Assembly: GCF_000802425.1 (NCBI RefSeq)
Contig: NZ_JRUD01000016.1
Span: 110,282 to 174,281 of the forward strand
Origin: Pseudomonas flexibilis
GTDB taxonomy: Bacteria > Pseudomonadota > Gammaproteobacteria > Pseudomonadales > Pseudomonadaceae
Length of the DNA: 64,000 nucleotides
Reading direction: 5' to 3'
Shown here: piece by piece, positions 11,913 to 24,031 of the stretch
Layout: each line of letters opens with the position of its first letter
Numbering within the stretch: position 1 is the first letter of the stretch
Notes under the pieces: model-generated
Databases searched by the model: none
What the model saw: the letters and a program-made list of their open reading frames with translations, nothing else
What the model was told of the DNA's origin: nothing
Position numbers and translations under genes: made by a program

Positions 11913-13352
11913 ATGAACACAGCAACCAGTACCGCCTATAACTACAAGGTGGTCCGCCAATTTGCCATCATGACGGTGGTGTGGGGCATCGTCGGGATGC
12001 TTGTCGGCGTCCTGATCGCCGCCCAATTGGCTTGGCCCGCCCTGAACCTCGACCTCCCCTGGACAAGTTTCGGCCGCCTGCGCCCACTGCACACCAACGC
12101 AGTGATCTTCGCATTCGGTGGCTGCGCCCTGTTCGCCACCTCCTACTACACCGTGCAACGCACCTGCCAGACCACCCTGTTCGCACCCAAGCTGGCCGCG
12201 TTCACCTTCTGGGGCTGGCAGCTGGTGATCCTGCTCGCCGCGATCTCCCTGCCCCTGGGCTGGACCGGCGGCAAGGAGTACGCCGAACTGGAATGGCCGA
12301 TCGACATCCTGATCGCCGTGGTCTGGGTCGTTTACGGCATCGTGTTCTTCGGCACCCTGCTGAAGCGCAACGTCAAACACCTGTACGTCGGTAACTGGTT
12401 CTTCGGCGCGTTCATCATCGTTGTGGCGATGCTGCACATCGTCAACAACCTGGAGATGCCGGTCACCTGGACCAAGTCCTACTCCCTGTACTCCGGCGCC
12501 ACCGACGCAATGGTGCAGTGGTGGTATGGCCACAACGCCGTGGGCTTCTTCCTGACCACCGCCTTCCTCGGCATGATGTACTACTTCGTACCGAAGCAGG
12601 CTGGCCGTCCGGTCTACTCCTATCGCCTGTCCATCGTGCACTTCTGGGCGCTGATCACCCTGTACATCTGGGCCGGTCCGCACCACCTGCACTACACCGC
12701 GCTGCCGGACTGGGCCCAGTCCCTCGGCATGGTGATGTCCCTGATTCTGCTGGCTCCGAGCTGGGGCGGCATGATCAACGGCATGATGACCCTCTCCGGC
12801 GCCTGGCATAAGCTGCGCACCGACCCGATCCTGCGCTTCCTGGTGGTTTCCCTGGCCTTCTACGGCATGTCCACCTTCGAAGGCCCGATGATGTCGATCA
12901 AGACCGTGAACGCCCTGTCGCACTACACCGACTGGACCATCGGTCACGTACACGCCGGCGCCCTCGGCTGGGTTGCGATGGTCTCCATCGGCTCCCTGTA
13001 CCACCTGATCCCGAAGGTGTTCGGTCGCGAAGAGATGCACAGCATCGCGCTGATCAACACCCACTTCTGGATGGCCACCATCGGCACCGTGCTCTACATC
13101 GCCTCGATGTGGGTGAACGGCATCGCCCAGGGCCTGATGTGGCGCGCCGTGAACACCGACGGCACCCTGACCTACTCCTTCGCCGAAACCCTGGTGGCCA
13201 GCCACCCCGGTTTCGTCGTGCGGACCATCGGGGGCGCCATCTTCTTCGCCGGCATGCTGCTGATGGCCTACAACACCTGGAAAACCGTGCGCGCCGCCAA
13301 GCCTGAAGAGATGGAAGCCGCCGCGAAGTATGCGGTTGAAGGAGCCCACTGA
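11913..13352 (+). CDS. ccoN2: cbb3 cytochrome oxidase catalytic subunit I, low-oxygen copy
   Basis: 479 residues, about 12 membrane helices. It reduces O2 to water at the haem b3-CuB centre and pumps protons. Ligand segments seen: [11 protein letters not shown] (haem b), [11 protein letters not shown] (CuB), [14 protein letters not shown] (CuB) and [10 protein letters not shown] (haems). The ATG at 11913 aligns with its paralogue; an earlier in-frame ATG at 11895 is not supported. First gene of ccoN2O2Q2P2, behind an ANR box, so labelled copy 2 by analogy with P. aeruginosa. The stop overlaps the ccoO start by one base. The middle of the gene is almost identical in DNA to ccoN1. Confidence 0.96.
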   Translation: MNTATSTAYNYKVVRQFAIMTVVWGIVGMLVGVLIAAQLAWPALNLDLPWTSFGRLRPLHTNAVIFAFGGCALFATSYYTVQRTCQTTLFAPKLAAFTFWGWQLVILLAAISLPLGWTGGKEYAELEWPIDILIAVVWVVYGIVFFGTLLKRNVKHLYVGNWFFGAFIIVVAMLHIVNNLEMPVTWTKSYSLYSGATDAMVQWWYGHNAVGFFLTTAFLGMMYYFVPKQAGRPVYSYRLSIVHFWALITLYIWAGPHHLHYTALPDWAQSLGMVMSLILLAPSWGGMINGMMTLSGAWHKLRTDPILRFLVVSLAFYGMSTFEGPMMSIKTVNALSHYTDWTIGHVHAGALGWVAMVSIGSLYHLIPKVFGREEMHSIALINTHFWMATIGTVLYIASMWVNGIAQGLMWRAVNTDGTLTYSFAETLVASHPGFVVRTIGGAIFFAGMLLMAYNTWKTVRAAKPEEMEAAAKYAVEGAH

Positions 13353-13960
13353 TGAAACACGAAATTCTCGAGAAGAACGTCGGCCTGCTGTCCATCTTCA
13401 TGGTCATCGCCGTCGCAATCGGCGGTCTGACGCAGATCGTGCCGCTGTTCTTCCAGGACGTGGTCAACGAGCCGGTGGACGGCATGAAGCCCTACACCGC
13501 CCTGCAGGTCGAAGGCCGTGACATCTACATCCGCGAAGGTTGCAACGTCTGCCATTCGCAGATGATCCGCCCGTTCCGCGCAGAAACCGAGCGCTACGGC
13601 CACTACTCCGTCGCCGGCGAAAGCGTCTGGGACCACCCGTTCCTGTGGGGCTCCAAGCGTACCGGTCCGGACCTGGCCCGCGTCGGCGGTCGTTACTCCG
13701 ACGACTGGCACCGTGCCCACCTGTACAACCCGCGCAACGTCGTGCCCGAGTCGATCATGCCCGCCTACCCCTGGCTGGTAGAGAACACCCTGGACGGCAA
13801 GGACACCGCCAAGAAGCTGCAGGCGCTGCGTACCCTCGGCGTGCCCTATACCGCCGACGACATCGCCACCGCACGCGACGCCGTCAAGGGCAAGACCGAG
13901 ATGGACGCCGTGGTCGCCTACCTGCAAGTGCTTGGCACCTCGCTCACCAACAAACGGTAA
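13352..13960 (+). CDS. ccoO2: cbb3 oxidase mono-haem c subunit II, copy 2
   Basis: 202 residues. One N-terminal membrane anchor (about residues 12-32, [22 protein letters not shown]) holds a periplasmic cytochrome c domain. The haem c site is CNVCH at residues 64-68, and the distal methionine is probably in ESIMPAYPW. It passes electrons from CcoP to CcoN. TGATGA overlap with ccoN2 indicates translational coupling. Differs from ccoO1 mainly in the N terminus and around residue 150. Confidence 0.96.
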   Translation: MKHEILEKNVGLLSIFMVIAVAIGGLTQIVPLFFQDVVNEPVDGMKPYTALQVEGRDIYIREGCNVCHSQMIRPFRAETERYGHYSVAGESVWDHPFLWGSKRTGPDLARVGGRYSDDWHRAHLYNPRNVVPESIMPAYPWLVENTLDGKDTAKKLQALRTLGVPYTADDIATARDAVKGKTEMDAVVAYLQVLGTSLTNKR

Positions 13961-13966
13961 CGGTGC

Positions 13967-14149
13967 ATGGAAATCGGGCTAATTCGCGGCTTGGGCACCC
14001 TGGTGGTCTTCGTCGCCTTCATCGGCGTGGTCCTCTGGGCCTATAACAGCAAGCGTCGCGGCAGCTTCGACGAAGCCGCGCTGCTGCCCTTCGCCGATGA
14101 CCCGCAAGGCCTGCACAACCAGCAAGTCTCTAGGAGTAACCAAGAATGA
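13967..14149 (+). CDS. ccoQ2: cbb3 oxidase small subunit IV, copy 2
   Basis: 60 residues with a single helix ([19 protein letters not shown]) and a cytoplasmic tail starting [10 protein letters not shown]. CcoQ stabilises the complex and promotes CcoP association. The last bases overlap the ccoP2 start (ATGA). The acidic tail differs in length from ccoQ1. Confidence 0.93.
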   Translation: MEIGLIRGLGTLVVFVAFIGVVLWAYNSKRRGSFDEAALLPFADDPQGLHNQQVSRSNQE

Positions 14150-15081
14150 CTTCTTTCTGGAGCTGGTATATCACCCTGCTCACCCTCGGCTCCCTAGTGG
14201 CGCTGCTGTGGCTGATTTTTGCGACACGCAAAAGTGAACAGTCCAAGGGCATTACTGATCAAACGATGGGCCATTCCTTCGATGGCATCGAGGAATACGA
14301 CAACCCGCTGCCGCGCTGGTGGTTCCTGCTGTTCGTGGGCACCATCGTCTTCGGCGCCGTTTACCTGGCCCTCTATCCGGGCCTGGGGAACTGGAAGGGC
14401 ATCCTGCCCGGCTATGAAAATGGCTGGACCAGCGTTGGCCAGTGGGAACGCGAAATGCAGCGTGCCGACCAGCAGTACGGGCCGATCTTCGCCAAGTATG
14501 CGGCCATGCCGCTGAAGGAAGTCGCTCAGGACGAGCAGGCCCTGAAAATGGGCAGCCGCATGTTCGCCACCTACTGCTCCATCTGCCACGGCTCCGATGC
14601 CAAGGGCTCGATGGGCTTCCCCAACCTGGCCGACAGCGACTGGCGCTGGGGCGGCGATGCCGAGACCATCAAGGCCTCCATCCTGCACGGCCGCACCGGC
14701 GTGATGCCGGCCTGGGGCGCGGTGATCGGCGAAGATGGCGTGAAGAACGTGGCCGCCTATGTGCGCCAGGAACTGGCTGGCCTGAAGCTGCCGGAAGGCA
14801 CCCAGGTTGACCTGGAAGCCGGCAAGCAGGCGTTCGCCACCACCTGCGTGGCTTGCCACGGTCCGGAAGGCAAGGGTATGGCCATGCTCGGCGCACCCGA
14901 CCTGACCCACCCGGCCGGCTGGATCTACGGCACCAGCCTGGCCCAGCTGCAGCAGACCATCCGCCATGGTCGTACCGGCGTCATGCCGGCCCAGGAACCC
15001 TACCTGGGCAACGACAAGGTGCACCTGCTGGCGGCCTACGTGTACAGCCTGTCCAAGCAAGCGCAAGTGGCCAGCAAATAA
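14146..15081 (+). CDS. ccoP2: cbb3 oxidase di-haem c subunit III, copy 2
   Basis: 311 residues: two N-terminal helices (an [12 protein letters not shown] helix and the one around [16 protein letters not shown]), then two cytochrome c domains with CSICH at 144-148 and CVACH at 234-238. It receives electrons from soluble cytochromes c in the periplasm. The FixP-type [13 protein letters not shown] motif precedes helix 2. Last gene of the operon; a hairpin follows 29 bases after the stop. Confidence 0.96.
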   Translation: MTSFWSWYITLLTLGSLVALLWLIFATRKSEQSKGITDQTMGHSFDGIEEYDNPLPRWWFLLFVGTIVFGAVYLALYPGLGNWKGILPGYENGWTSVGQWEREMQRADQQYGPIFAKYAAMPLKEVAQDEQALKMGSRMFATYCSICHGSDAKGSMGFPNLADSDWRWGGDAETIKASILHGRTGVMPAWGAVIGEDGVKNVAAYVRQELAGLKLPEGTQVDLEAGKQAFATTCVACHGPEGKGMAMLGAPDLTHPAGWIYGTSLAQLQQTIRHGRTGVMPAQEPYLGNDKVHLLAAYVYSLSKQAQVASK

Positions 15082-17464
<2,383 letters not shown>

Positions 17465-17470
17465 CGCACT

Positions 17471-17659
17471 ATGGATATCGGACTCATTCGCGGCCTGGGC
17501 ACCCTGGTCGTCTTCATCGCCTTCATCGGCGTGGTTCTCTGGGCTTACAACAGCAAGCGCAGGAAGAGCTTCGACGAAGCGGCCAACCTGCCCTTCGCCG
17601 ACGAAGAGTCCGAACCCAAGAAGCGCGACGAAGAAGCTTCCCGGAGTAACAAAGAATGA
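17471..17659 (+). CDS. ccoQ1: cbb3 oxidase small subunit IV, copy 1
   Basis: 62 residues: one helix ([19 protein letters not shown]), then a highly charged tail ([10 protein letters not shown]...[15 protein letters not shown]) that is longer and more charged than in ccoQ2. Stabilising subunit. Overlaps ccoP1 by 4 bases. Confidence 0.93.
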   Translation: MDIGLIRGLGTLVVFIAFIGVVLWAYNSKRRKSFDEAANLPFADEESEPKKRDEEASRSNKE

Positions 17660-18579
17660 CCAGTTTCTGGAGTTGGTACATCAGCATCCTCAGCCTCGGC
17701 ACCATCGCCGCGCTGACCTGGCTGCTGTTCGCCACCCGCAAGGGCCAGCGCCCCGACAACGTCGAGGAAACCACCGGCCACAGCTACGATGGCATCGAAG
17801 AGTACGACAACCCGCTGCCGCGCTGGTGGTTCATGCTGTTCGTGGCCACCATCATCTTCGCCCTGGGCTATCTGGTGCTCTACCCGGGCCTGGGCAACTA
17901 CAAGGGCATCCTGCCCGGCTATGAAGATGGCTGGACCGGCGTGAACCAGTGGAAGAAGGAAATGGCCAAGGCCGACGAGCAATACGGCCCGCTGTTCGCC
18001 AAGTACGCCGCCATGCCGCTGGAGGAAGTCGCCCAGGACGAGCAGGCCCTGAAGATGGGCAGCCGCCTGTTCGCCTCCAACTGCTCGGTGTGCCATGGCT
18101 CCGACGCCAAGGGCTCCTATGGCTTCCCGAATCTCACCGACAACGACTGGCTGTACGGTGGTGATCCGGAAACCATCAAGACCACCATCCTGCACGGCCG
18201 CCAGGCCGCAATGCCGGCCTGGAAAGACGTGATCGGCGAAGAAGGCGTCAAGAACGCCGCCGCCTACGTGCGCAGCCTGGCCGACCTGAAGCAGCCGGAA
18301 GGAATCGCCGTGGACCTTGCCGCAGGTCAAAAGATCTACCAGACCAATTGCGCAGTATGTCACGGCCCCGACGGCAAGGGCTTGCAGGCCATGGGCGCTC
18401 CGAACCTGACCGACCGCGTATGGTTGTACGGTTCCAGCTTCGCCCAGGTCCAGCAGAGCATCCGTCACGGTCGTAACGGCCAGATGCCCGCCCAGGAAGC
18501 CTTCCTGGGCAATGACAAGGTGCACCTGCTGGCCGCCTACGTGTACAGCCTGTCGCAGCAAGCTGCTGACGCTCAATAA
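17656..18579 (+). CDS. ccoP1: cbb3 oxidase di-haem c subunit III, copy 1
   Basis: 307 residues: two N-terminal helices around the [13 protein letters not shown] motif, then two cytochrome c domains with CSVCH at 143-147 and CAVCH at 232-236. Compared with copy 2 it is four residues shorter and diverges most in the linker after each haem motif. Last gene of the second structural operon; a long hairpin follows before ccoG. Confidence 0.96.
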   Translation: MTSFWSWYISILSLGTIAALTWLLFATRKGQRPDNVEETTGHSYDGIEEYDNPLPRWWFMLFVATIIFALGYLVLYPGLGNYKGILPGYEDGWTGVNQWKKEMAKADEQYGPLFAKYAAMPLEEVAQDEQALKMGSRLFASNCSVCHGSDAKGSYGFPNLTDNDWLYGGDPETIKTTILHGRQAAMPAWKDVIGEEGVKNAAAYVRSLADLKQPEGIAVDLAAGQKIYQTNCAVCHGPDGKGLQAMGAPNLTDRVWLYGSSFAQVQQSIRHGRNGQMPAQEAFLGNDKVHLLAAYVYSLSQQAADAQ

Positions 18580-18587
18580 GAAAAATA

Positions 18588-18618
18588 CTTTCGGTGCGAC
18601 CCGGGGTCGCACCGAAAG
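18588..18618 (+). terminator. Hairpin between ccoP1 and ccoG
   Basis: Arms CTTTCGGTGCGACC and GGTCGCACCGAAAG form a 13-14 bp stem with a tiny CG-rich loop, 9 bases after the ccoP1 stop. An A-run precedes it and there is no T-run after it, so on the plus strand it is more likely a partial terminator separating structural from assembly genes. Confidence 0.65.
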
Positions 18619-18708
18619 CGCATACATCAGGCGTACCATTGGCAGCAGGCCAAATGATTCCATCCGACAACGCATCGGCTGGAGCCCCACCCCGCAAAGT
18701 GGTACCTG

Positions 18709-20118
18709 ATGATGAGTGAGCAGATCCCCGTTCGTGACGTGACACCCGCCAAAGGTGAAAACGTCGACCTCTACGCCAAACGCGAGAAGATCTACACCCG
18801 AGCGTTCACCGGCGTGTTCCGCAACATCCGCCGCTTCGGCGGTGCGTTCCTCTTCATTCTGTTCTTCGGCACGGTCTGGCTGAACTGGGATGGTCGTCAG
18901 GCCGTCTGGTGGGACCTGCCCGAGCGCAAGTTCCACGTCTTCGGTGCCACCTTCTGGCCCCAGGACTTCATGCTGCTGTCGTGGCTGCTGATCATCTGTG
19001 CCTTCGGCCTGTTCTTCATCACCGTGTTCGCCGGCCGCGTCTGGTGCGGCTACACCTGCCCGCAGAGCGTGTTCACCTGGGTGTACATGTGGGCGGAAAA
19101 GGTCACCGAGGGCGACCGCAACCAGCGCATGAAGCTGGACAAGGCGCCGATGAGCGCCAACAAGCTGCTGCGCAAGGTGGCCAAGCACGCCATCTGGGTG
19201 GCCGTCGCCGTGCTGGTGGCCATCACCTTCGTCGGCTACTTCACCCCGATCCGCCAACTGGTTCCCGATCTGCTCAGCCTCAACGTCGACGGCTGGGCCG
19301 CCTTCTGGATCGGCTTCTTCACCCTGGCCACCTACGGCAGCGCCGGCTTCCTGCGCGAGCAGGTGTGTATCTACATGTGCCCCTACGCCCGCTTCCAGAG
19401 CGTGATGTTCGACAAGGACACGCTGATCGTTTCCTACGACGCCAACCGTGGCGAAAAGCGTGGTCCGCGCAAGAAGGGCGCCGATTATCAGGCCCAGGGC
19501 CTGGGTGACTGCATCGATTGCACGGTATGCGTGCAGGTCTGCCCGACCGGCATCGACATCCGCAACGGCCTGCAGATCGAGTGCATCAGTTGCGCGGCCT
19601 GCATCGACGCCTGCGACAGCATCATGGACAAGATGGGCTACCCGCGTGGCCTGATCAGTTACACCACCGAGCACAACCTGTCCGGGCAGAAGACGCATCT
19701 GCTGCGTCCGCGCCTGGTCGGCTATGCCGTGGCACTGCTGGTCATGATGGGCCTGTTCTCCTGGGCGCTCACCGCCCGCCCGCTGGTGCAGATCGACGTC
19801 CTCAAGGACCGCGTGCTGTACCGCGAGAACGAGGAAGGCAACATCGAGAACGTCTACACCCTGAAGATCATGAACAAGGCGCAGGTCGACAAATCCTTCG
19901 TGATCGAAGTCGACGGCCTGCCGGGCCTGGCGTTCGAGGGTCGCCAGCAAGTGCAGGTGGCCGCCGGAGAGGTGCTGTCCATCCCCGCCGAGCTGTCCAT
20001 CGAACCGGAGAAGCTGCCGTCCAGCACCAACAACATCGTCTTCCGCGTCAAGGCAACGGACGATCAGACCATCCACAACGAGGCCGAGAGCCGTTTCATC
20101 GGCCCGACCATTCGCTAA
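18709..20118 (+). CDS. ccoG: cbb3 oxidase assembly cupric reductase (FixG/CcoG)
   Basis: 469 residues, inner membrane. Five or so helices, two ferredoxin-type [4Fe-4S] cysteine sets (C268-C271-C274-C278 and C292-C295-C298-C302), an upstream CGYTCPQ motif and a C-terminal Ig-like periplasmic domain (about 360-469). CcoG is reported to reduce Cu(II) to Cu(I) for insertion into CcoN. The ATG at 18709 is followed at once by a second (18712); either could be used. First gene of ccoGHIS; ccoH follows after 12 bases. Confidence 0.95.
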   Translation: MMSEQIPVRDVTPAKGENVDLYAKREKIYTRAFTGVFRNIRRFGGAFLFILFFGTVWLNWDGRQAVWWDLPERKFHVFGATFWPQDFMLLSWLLIICAFGLFFITVFAGRVWCGYTCPQSVFTWVYMWAEKVTEGDRNQRMKLDKAPMSANKLLRKVAKHAIWVAVAVLVAITFVGYFTPIRQLVPDLLSLNVDGWAAFWIGFFTLATYGSAGFLREQVCIYMCPYARFQSVMFDKDTLIVSYDANRGEKRGPRKKGADYQAQGLGDCIDCTVCVQVCPTGIDIRNGLQIECISCAACIDACDSIMDKMGYPRGLISYTTEHNLSGQKTHLLRPRLVGYAVALLVMMGLFSWALTARPLVQIDVLKDRVLYRENEEGNIENVYTLKIMNKAQVDKSFVIEVDGLPGLAFEGRQQVQVAAGEVLSIPAELSIEPEKLPSSTNNIVFRVKATDDQTIHNEAESRFIGPTIR

Positions 20119-20130
20119 GTAAGGTTCCGC

Positions 20131-20628
20131 ATGCAGTCGAAAACCGAAAGTCGTTGGTACCAGGAGTTCTGGGCCTGGTTCGTCATTGCCATCCTGGCGT
20201 TCGCCGTGGTTCTGGGTCTCGGCCTGCTGACCTTCGCGACGATGAACCCCGACGTCCCGGTGGTGGCCAACTACTACGACGTCGGCAAGGGCATCAATGC
20301 CTCGCTGGAGCGTGAAAAGCTGGCCAAGAAGCTGAACCTCTCGGCCACCCTGACCCTGGACGACGAGACCGGTACCGCCAACCTGCAGCTGGTGGGCTTC
20401 AGCAACCCGCAGCAGCTGGAACTGAACCTGATCTCGCCGACCCAGGCCGAAAAGGATCGCCGCGTCATCCTGCAACCGAAGGGTGACGGCCTCTACCAGG
20501 GCTTCCTGCAGGACAGCGTGTCCGGCCGCCGCTTCGTCGAGCTGCTGGGTCAGGAAGGTGGCCAACCCTGGCGCCTGTATGTGGAGAAGGAAGTGATCCC
20601 GGGACAACCGCTCACGCTGGAAAACTGA
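20131..20628 (+). CDS. ccoH: cbb3 oxidase assembly protein CcoH (FixH)
   Basis: 165 residues: one N-terminal membrane helix (about 12-34, [19 protein letters not shown]) and a periplasmic FixH domain containing [19 protein letters not shown]. It associates with CcoN and is needed for stable assembly. It lies between ccoG and ccoI with 10-12 base gaps, clearly one transcription unit. Confidence 0.92.
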   Translation: MQSKTESRWYQEFWAWFVIAILAFAVVLGLGLLTFATMNPDVPVVANYYDVGKGINASLEREKLAKKLNLSATLTLDDETGTANLQLVGFSNPQQLELNLISPTQAEKDRRVILQPKGDGLYQGFLQDSVSGRRFVELLGQEGGQPWRLYVEKEVIPGQPLTLEN

Positions 20629-20638
20629 TTCCGCCCCG

Positions 20639-23056
20639 ATGAGCAGTCCCGTTCCCTGCTTCCACTGCGGCTTGCCGGTTCCCGCCGGCAGCCGCTTTGT
20701 CGCGCCCGTGCTGGGCGAAAGCCGCGAATTCTGCTGTCCGGGCTGCCAGGCGGTGGCCGAAGCCATCGTTGGCGGCGGCCTGGAGAGCTACTACCGCCAC
20801 CGCAGCGAACCCTCGGCCAACCCCGAAGCGCTGCCCCAGGTGCTCACCGACGAACTGGCGCTCTACGACCGCGCCGAGGTGCAGCAGCCCTTCGTGCAGC
20901 ACGAAGGCGAGCTGGCGGAAACCACCCTGCTGGTCGAAGGCATCAGCTGCGCCGCCTGCGGCTGGCTGATCGAGAAACACCTGCGCGGCCTGCCGGCGGT
21001 GGCCGAGGCGCGCCTGAACCTCTCCAACCATCGCCTGCAGGTACGCTGGTCCGACAGCCAGGTGCCGCTCAGCGAACTGCTGCAGAGCCTGCGGCGCATC
21101 GGCTACGCGGCCCACCCCTACCGTCCCGACCGCGCGGCCGAGACGCTGGCCGAGGAAAACCGCCGCGCCCTCAAGCAGATCGGCGTGGCCGGCCTGCTGT
21201 GGTTCCAGGTGATGATGGCCACCATGGCCACCTGGCCGGAGTTCAACCTCGACCTGTCGCACAGCTTCCATGTGATCCTGCGCTGGACCGCGCTGATCCT
21301 CACCACCCCGATTGTCTTCTACTGCTGCGGCCAGTTCTTCCGTGGCGCGCTGCGCGACCTGCGCACGCGGCACCTGACCATGGATGTCTCGGTATCGCTG
21401 GCCATCGGCGGCGCCTACCTGGCCGGCATCTGGTCGACGCTGACCGGCGAAGGCGAACTCTATTTCGATGCCGTGGGCATGTTCGCCCTGTTCCTGCTCG
21501 CCGGCCGCTACCTGGAACGCCGCGCCCGCGAGCGCACGGCGGCGGCCACCGCGCAACTGGTCAACCTGCTGCCGGCGTCCTGCCTGCGCCTGGATGAACA
21601 GGATCAGTCGCAGCGCATCCTGCTCAGCGAGCTGCGCATCGGCGACCGCGTGCTGGTACAACCCGGCGCTCTGCTGCCCGCCGACGGACGCATCCTCAGC
21701 GGCCAGTCGAGCGTTGACGAATCCCTGCTCACCGGCGAATACCTGCCGCAGCCGCGCGGCGTCGGCGACAGTGTCACCGCCGGCACCCTGAACGTCGAAG
21801 GCCCGCTGACCGTCGAAGTGCAGGCGCTAGGCGACGACACTCGGCTGTCCGCCATCGTGCGCCTGCTGGAGCGCGCGCAGAGCGAGAAGCCGCGCCTGGC
21901 CGAACTGGCCGACCAGGTCGCCCACTGGTTCCTGATCGGCGTGCTGCTGGCGGCCGCCGTGGTCGGCCTGGTCTGGTGGCAGATCGACAGTGACCGGGCC
22001 TTCTGGATCGTGCTGGCCCTGCTGGTCGCCACCTGCCCGTGCGCCCTTTCGCTGGCCACGCCGACCGCCCTCACCGCCGCCACCGGCAGCCTGCACAAGC
22101 TCGGTCTGCTGCTCACCCGGGGCCACGTGCTGGAAGGGCTGAACCAGATCGACACGGTGATCTTCGACAAGACCGGTACGCTGACCGAGGGGCGCCTGAC
22201 CCTGCGCGGCATCCACCCGCTGCGCGAGCTGGATGCCGACCAGTGCCTGGCGCTGGCCGCCGCCCTGGAGAACCGCTCCGAACACCCCATCGCCAAAGCT
22301 TTCGGCCGCGCCGCCCAGGCCGCCGAGCAGGTCGACAGCCACCCCGGCCTGGGCCTGGAAGGCGTGGTCGAACAGCGCCGCCTGCGCATCGGCCAGCCGG
22401 ATTTCGTCAGCGCCCTCGCCGGCCAGCCCGCGCCGGCGATTCCTGGCGACCACGGCCAGTGGCTGCTGCTCGGTGACGAACAGGGCCCGCTGGCCTGGCT
22501 GGTGCTGGATGATCGCCTGCGCGACGATGCTCCGGCCCTGCTGGACGCTTGCCGCGCCCGCGGCTGGCGCATCCTGCTGCTGTCCGGCGACAGCTCGCCG
22601 ATGGTCGGCGAGATCGCCCGCCAGCTCGGCATCGAGGACGCCCGTGGCGGCTTGACGCCGGACGATAAGCTCGCCGTGCTCAAACAGCTGCATGCCGAAG
22701 GCCGCAAGGTGCTGATGCTGGGTGATGGGGTGAACGACGTGCCGGTGCTGGCCGCTGCCGACATCAGCGTGGCCATGGGCTCGGCCACCGACCTGGCCAA
22801 GACCAGCGCCGACGCGGTGCTGCTGTCCAACCGCCTGGACAGCCTGACCCGCGCCCTACCCGTGGCGCGCCGCACCCGGCGGATCATCATCGAGAACCTC
22901 AGCTGGGCAATGCTGTACAACGGCCTTATCCTGCCCTTCGCCGCCGTCGGCTGGGTCACGCCGGCGTGGGCCGCGCTGGGCATGTCCATCAGCTCGCTGC
23001 TGGTGGTGGTCAACGCCCTGCGCCTGGCCCGCCTGCCTGCCGAAGCTGCCCACTGA
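20639..23056 (+). CDS. ccoI: Copper-exporting P1B-type ATPase for cbb3 assembly (FixI/CcoI)
   Basis: 805 residues. An N-terminal cysteine module [18 protein letters not shown] and a heavy-metal-associated domain ([15 protein letters not shown] near 100-115) precede eight helices. Catalytic signatures: TGE in the actuator, CPC at 466-468 in the transport helix, phosphorylated Asp510 in DKTGTLTEG, and [20 protein letters not shown]. Moves Cu(I) out of the cytoplasm to load CuB of CcoN, a slow dedicated pump distinct from CopA detoxification. Confidence 0.95.
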   Translation: MSSPVPCFHCGLPVPAGSRFVAPVLGESREFCCPGCQAVAEAIVGGGLESYYRHRSEPSANPEALPQVLTDELALYDRAEVQQPFVQHEGELAETTLLVEGISCAACGWLIEKHLRGLPAVAEARLNLSNHRLQVRWSDSQVPLSELLQSLRRIGYAAHPYRPDRAAETLAEENRRALKQIGVAGLLWFQVMMATMATWPEFNLDLSHSFHVILRWTALILTTPIVFYCCGQFFRGALRDLRTRHLTMDVSVSLAIGGAYLAGIWSTLTGEGELYFDAVGMFALFLLAGRYLERRARERTAAATAQLVNLLPASCLRLDEQDQSQRILLSELRIGDRVLVQPGALLPADGRILSGQSSVDESLLTGEYLPQPRGVGDSVTAGTLNVEGPLTVEVQALGDDTRLSAIVRLLERAQSEKPRLAELADQVAHWFLIGVLLAAAVVGLVWWQIDSDRAFWIVLALLVATCPCALSLATPTALTAATGSLHKLGLLLTRGHVLEGLNQIDTVIFDKTGTLTEGRLTLRGIHPLRELDADQCLALAAALENRSEHPIAKAFGRAAQAAEQVDSHPGLGLEGVVEQRRLRIGQPDFVSALAGQPAPAIPGDHGQWLLLGDEQGPLAWLVLDDRLRDDAPALLDACRARGWRILLLSGDSSPMVGEIARQLGIEDARGGLTPDDKLAVLKQLHAEGRKVLMLGDGVNDVPVLAAADISVAMGSATDLAKTSADAVLLSNRLDSLTRALPVARRTRRIIIENLSWAMLYNGLILPFAAVGWVTPAWAALGMSISSLLVVVNALRLARLPAEAAH

Positions 23057-23079
23057 GTGCTCTCTACCGGAGGTATCCC

Positions 23080-23292
23080 ATGGCCGCCCTGTACTACATG
23101 ATTCCCGTGGCCGTCATCGTGGTCGGCCTGGCCATCTGGCTGTTCTTCTGGGCCGTCAACAGCGGCCAGTACGACGACCTCGACAGCCCGGCCCACAGCA
23201 TCCTTTTCGACGACGACGATCCCAACCACAAGGCCGGGGTCGAGAAGGCGGATCAGGATGCCGGCAAGGACCAGGACAAGCCCAGTGCCTGA
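23080..23292 (+). CDS. ccoS: cbb3 oxidase maturation protein CcoS
   Basis: 70 residues. Starts MAALYYMIPVAVIVV behind CCGGAGG; one membrane helix, then the diagnostic segment SGQYDDLDSPAHSILFDDD and a charged tail. CcoS is required for haem and copper insertion into cbb3 oxidase. The frame is open upstream, but the ribosome site and family start fix 23080. The last bases overlap the next gene. Confidence 0.93.
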   Translation: MAALYYMIPVAVIVVGLAIWLFFWAVNSGQYDDLDSPAHSILFDDDDPNHKAGVEKADQDAGKDQDKPSA

Positions 23293-24001
23293 ACTCGCGC
23301 CGCAACTGATTTCCGCGTTCATCCTCGGCCTGCTGGGCGGTGGACACTGCCTGGGCATGTGTGGCGGCCTGATGGGCGCGCTGACCCTGGCCATCCCGCC
23401 GGAACAGCGTGGCCGCCGCTTGCAACTGCTGCTGGGCTACAACCTCGGTCGCATCCTCAGCTACGCCGCCGCCGGCCTGCTGCTCGGCCTGGGCGGTTGG
23501 GCGCTGGCCAACAGTCCGGCGGCCACGGCCTTACGCGTCGTCGCCGCGCTGCTGCTGGTCGCCATGGGCCTGTACCTGGCCAGCTGGTGGAGCGGGCTGA
23601 CGCGTATCGAGGCGCTGGGCAAGGGCCTCTGGCGCTTCATCCAGCCGCTGACCCGGCGCTTCATGCCGGTGCACGGCCTGCCGCAGGCGCTGGCGCTGGG
23701 CGCCCTGTGGGGCTGGCTGCCCTGCGGGCTGGTGTACAGCACGCTGCTATGGGCGGCCAGCCAGGGCGATGCCCTGGATAGCGCGCTGCTGATGTTTGCC
23801 TTCGGCCTGGGCACCTGGCCGGTACTGCTGGCCACCGGCCTGGCCGCCGAGCGCATCACTGCGCTGCTGCGCCGCCGTGGCGTGCGCATCGCCGGCGGCC
23901 TGCTGGTCATCCTGTTTGGCCTGTGGACCCTGCCCGGACCGCACCAGGACTGGCTGATGGGCCATGGCGGCCAGCATCAGCAGCACGCGCCGGCCCGGTA
24001 G
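23285..24001 (+). CDS. TauE/SafE-like membrane protein at the end of the cco assembly operon
   Basis: About 238 residues from a GTG at 23285 that overlaps ccoS by 8 bases (a GTG-starting alternative with homologous beginning; the frame extends to 23258). Six hydrophobic helices in the sulfite-exporter TauE/SafE (DsbD-like) fold. The first helix carries GGGHCLGMCGG, a His/Cys/Met motif suited to binding Cu(I) or a thiol, and WGWLPCGLVYS opens helix 4. A histidine-rich C terminus (HQDW, HGGQHQQH) also suggests metal handling. Pseudomonas genomes carry such a gene after ccoS; its specific role in oxidase maturation or copper uptake is inferred, not shown. Confidence 0.8.
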   Translation: MPELAPQLISAFILGLLGGGHCLGMCGGLMGALTLAIPPEQRGRRLQLLLGYNLGRILSYAAAGLLLGLGGWALANSPAATALRVVAALLLVAMGLYLASWWSGLTRIEALGKGLWRFIQPLTRRFMPVHGLPQALALGALWGWLPCGLVYSTLLWAASQGDALDSALLMFAFGLGTWPVLLATGLAAERITALLRRRGVRIAGGLLVILFGLWTLPGPHQDWLMGHGGQHQQHAPAR

Positions 24002-24031
24002 GGCGACACGACAGTTGCGGTCCTACCGCAC

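Noticed and set aside
17545..20766. 1,073-codon open frame opposite ccoP1-ccoG-ccoH
   Set aside because: It spans three well-identified genes on the other strand, which is typical of third-position GC bias; no domain seen.
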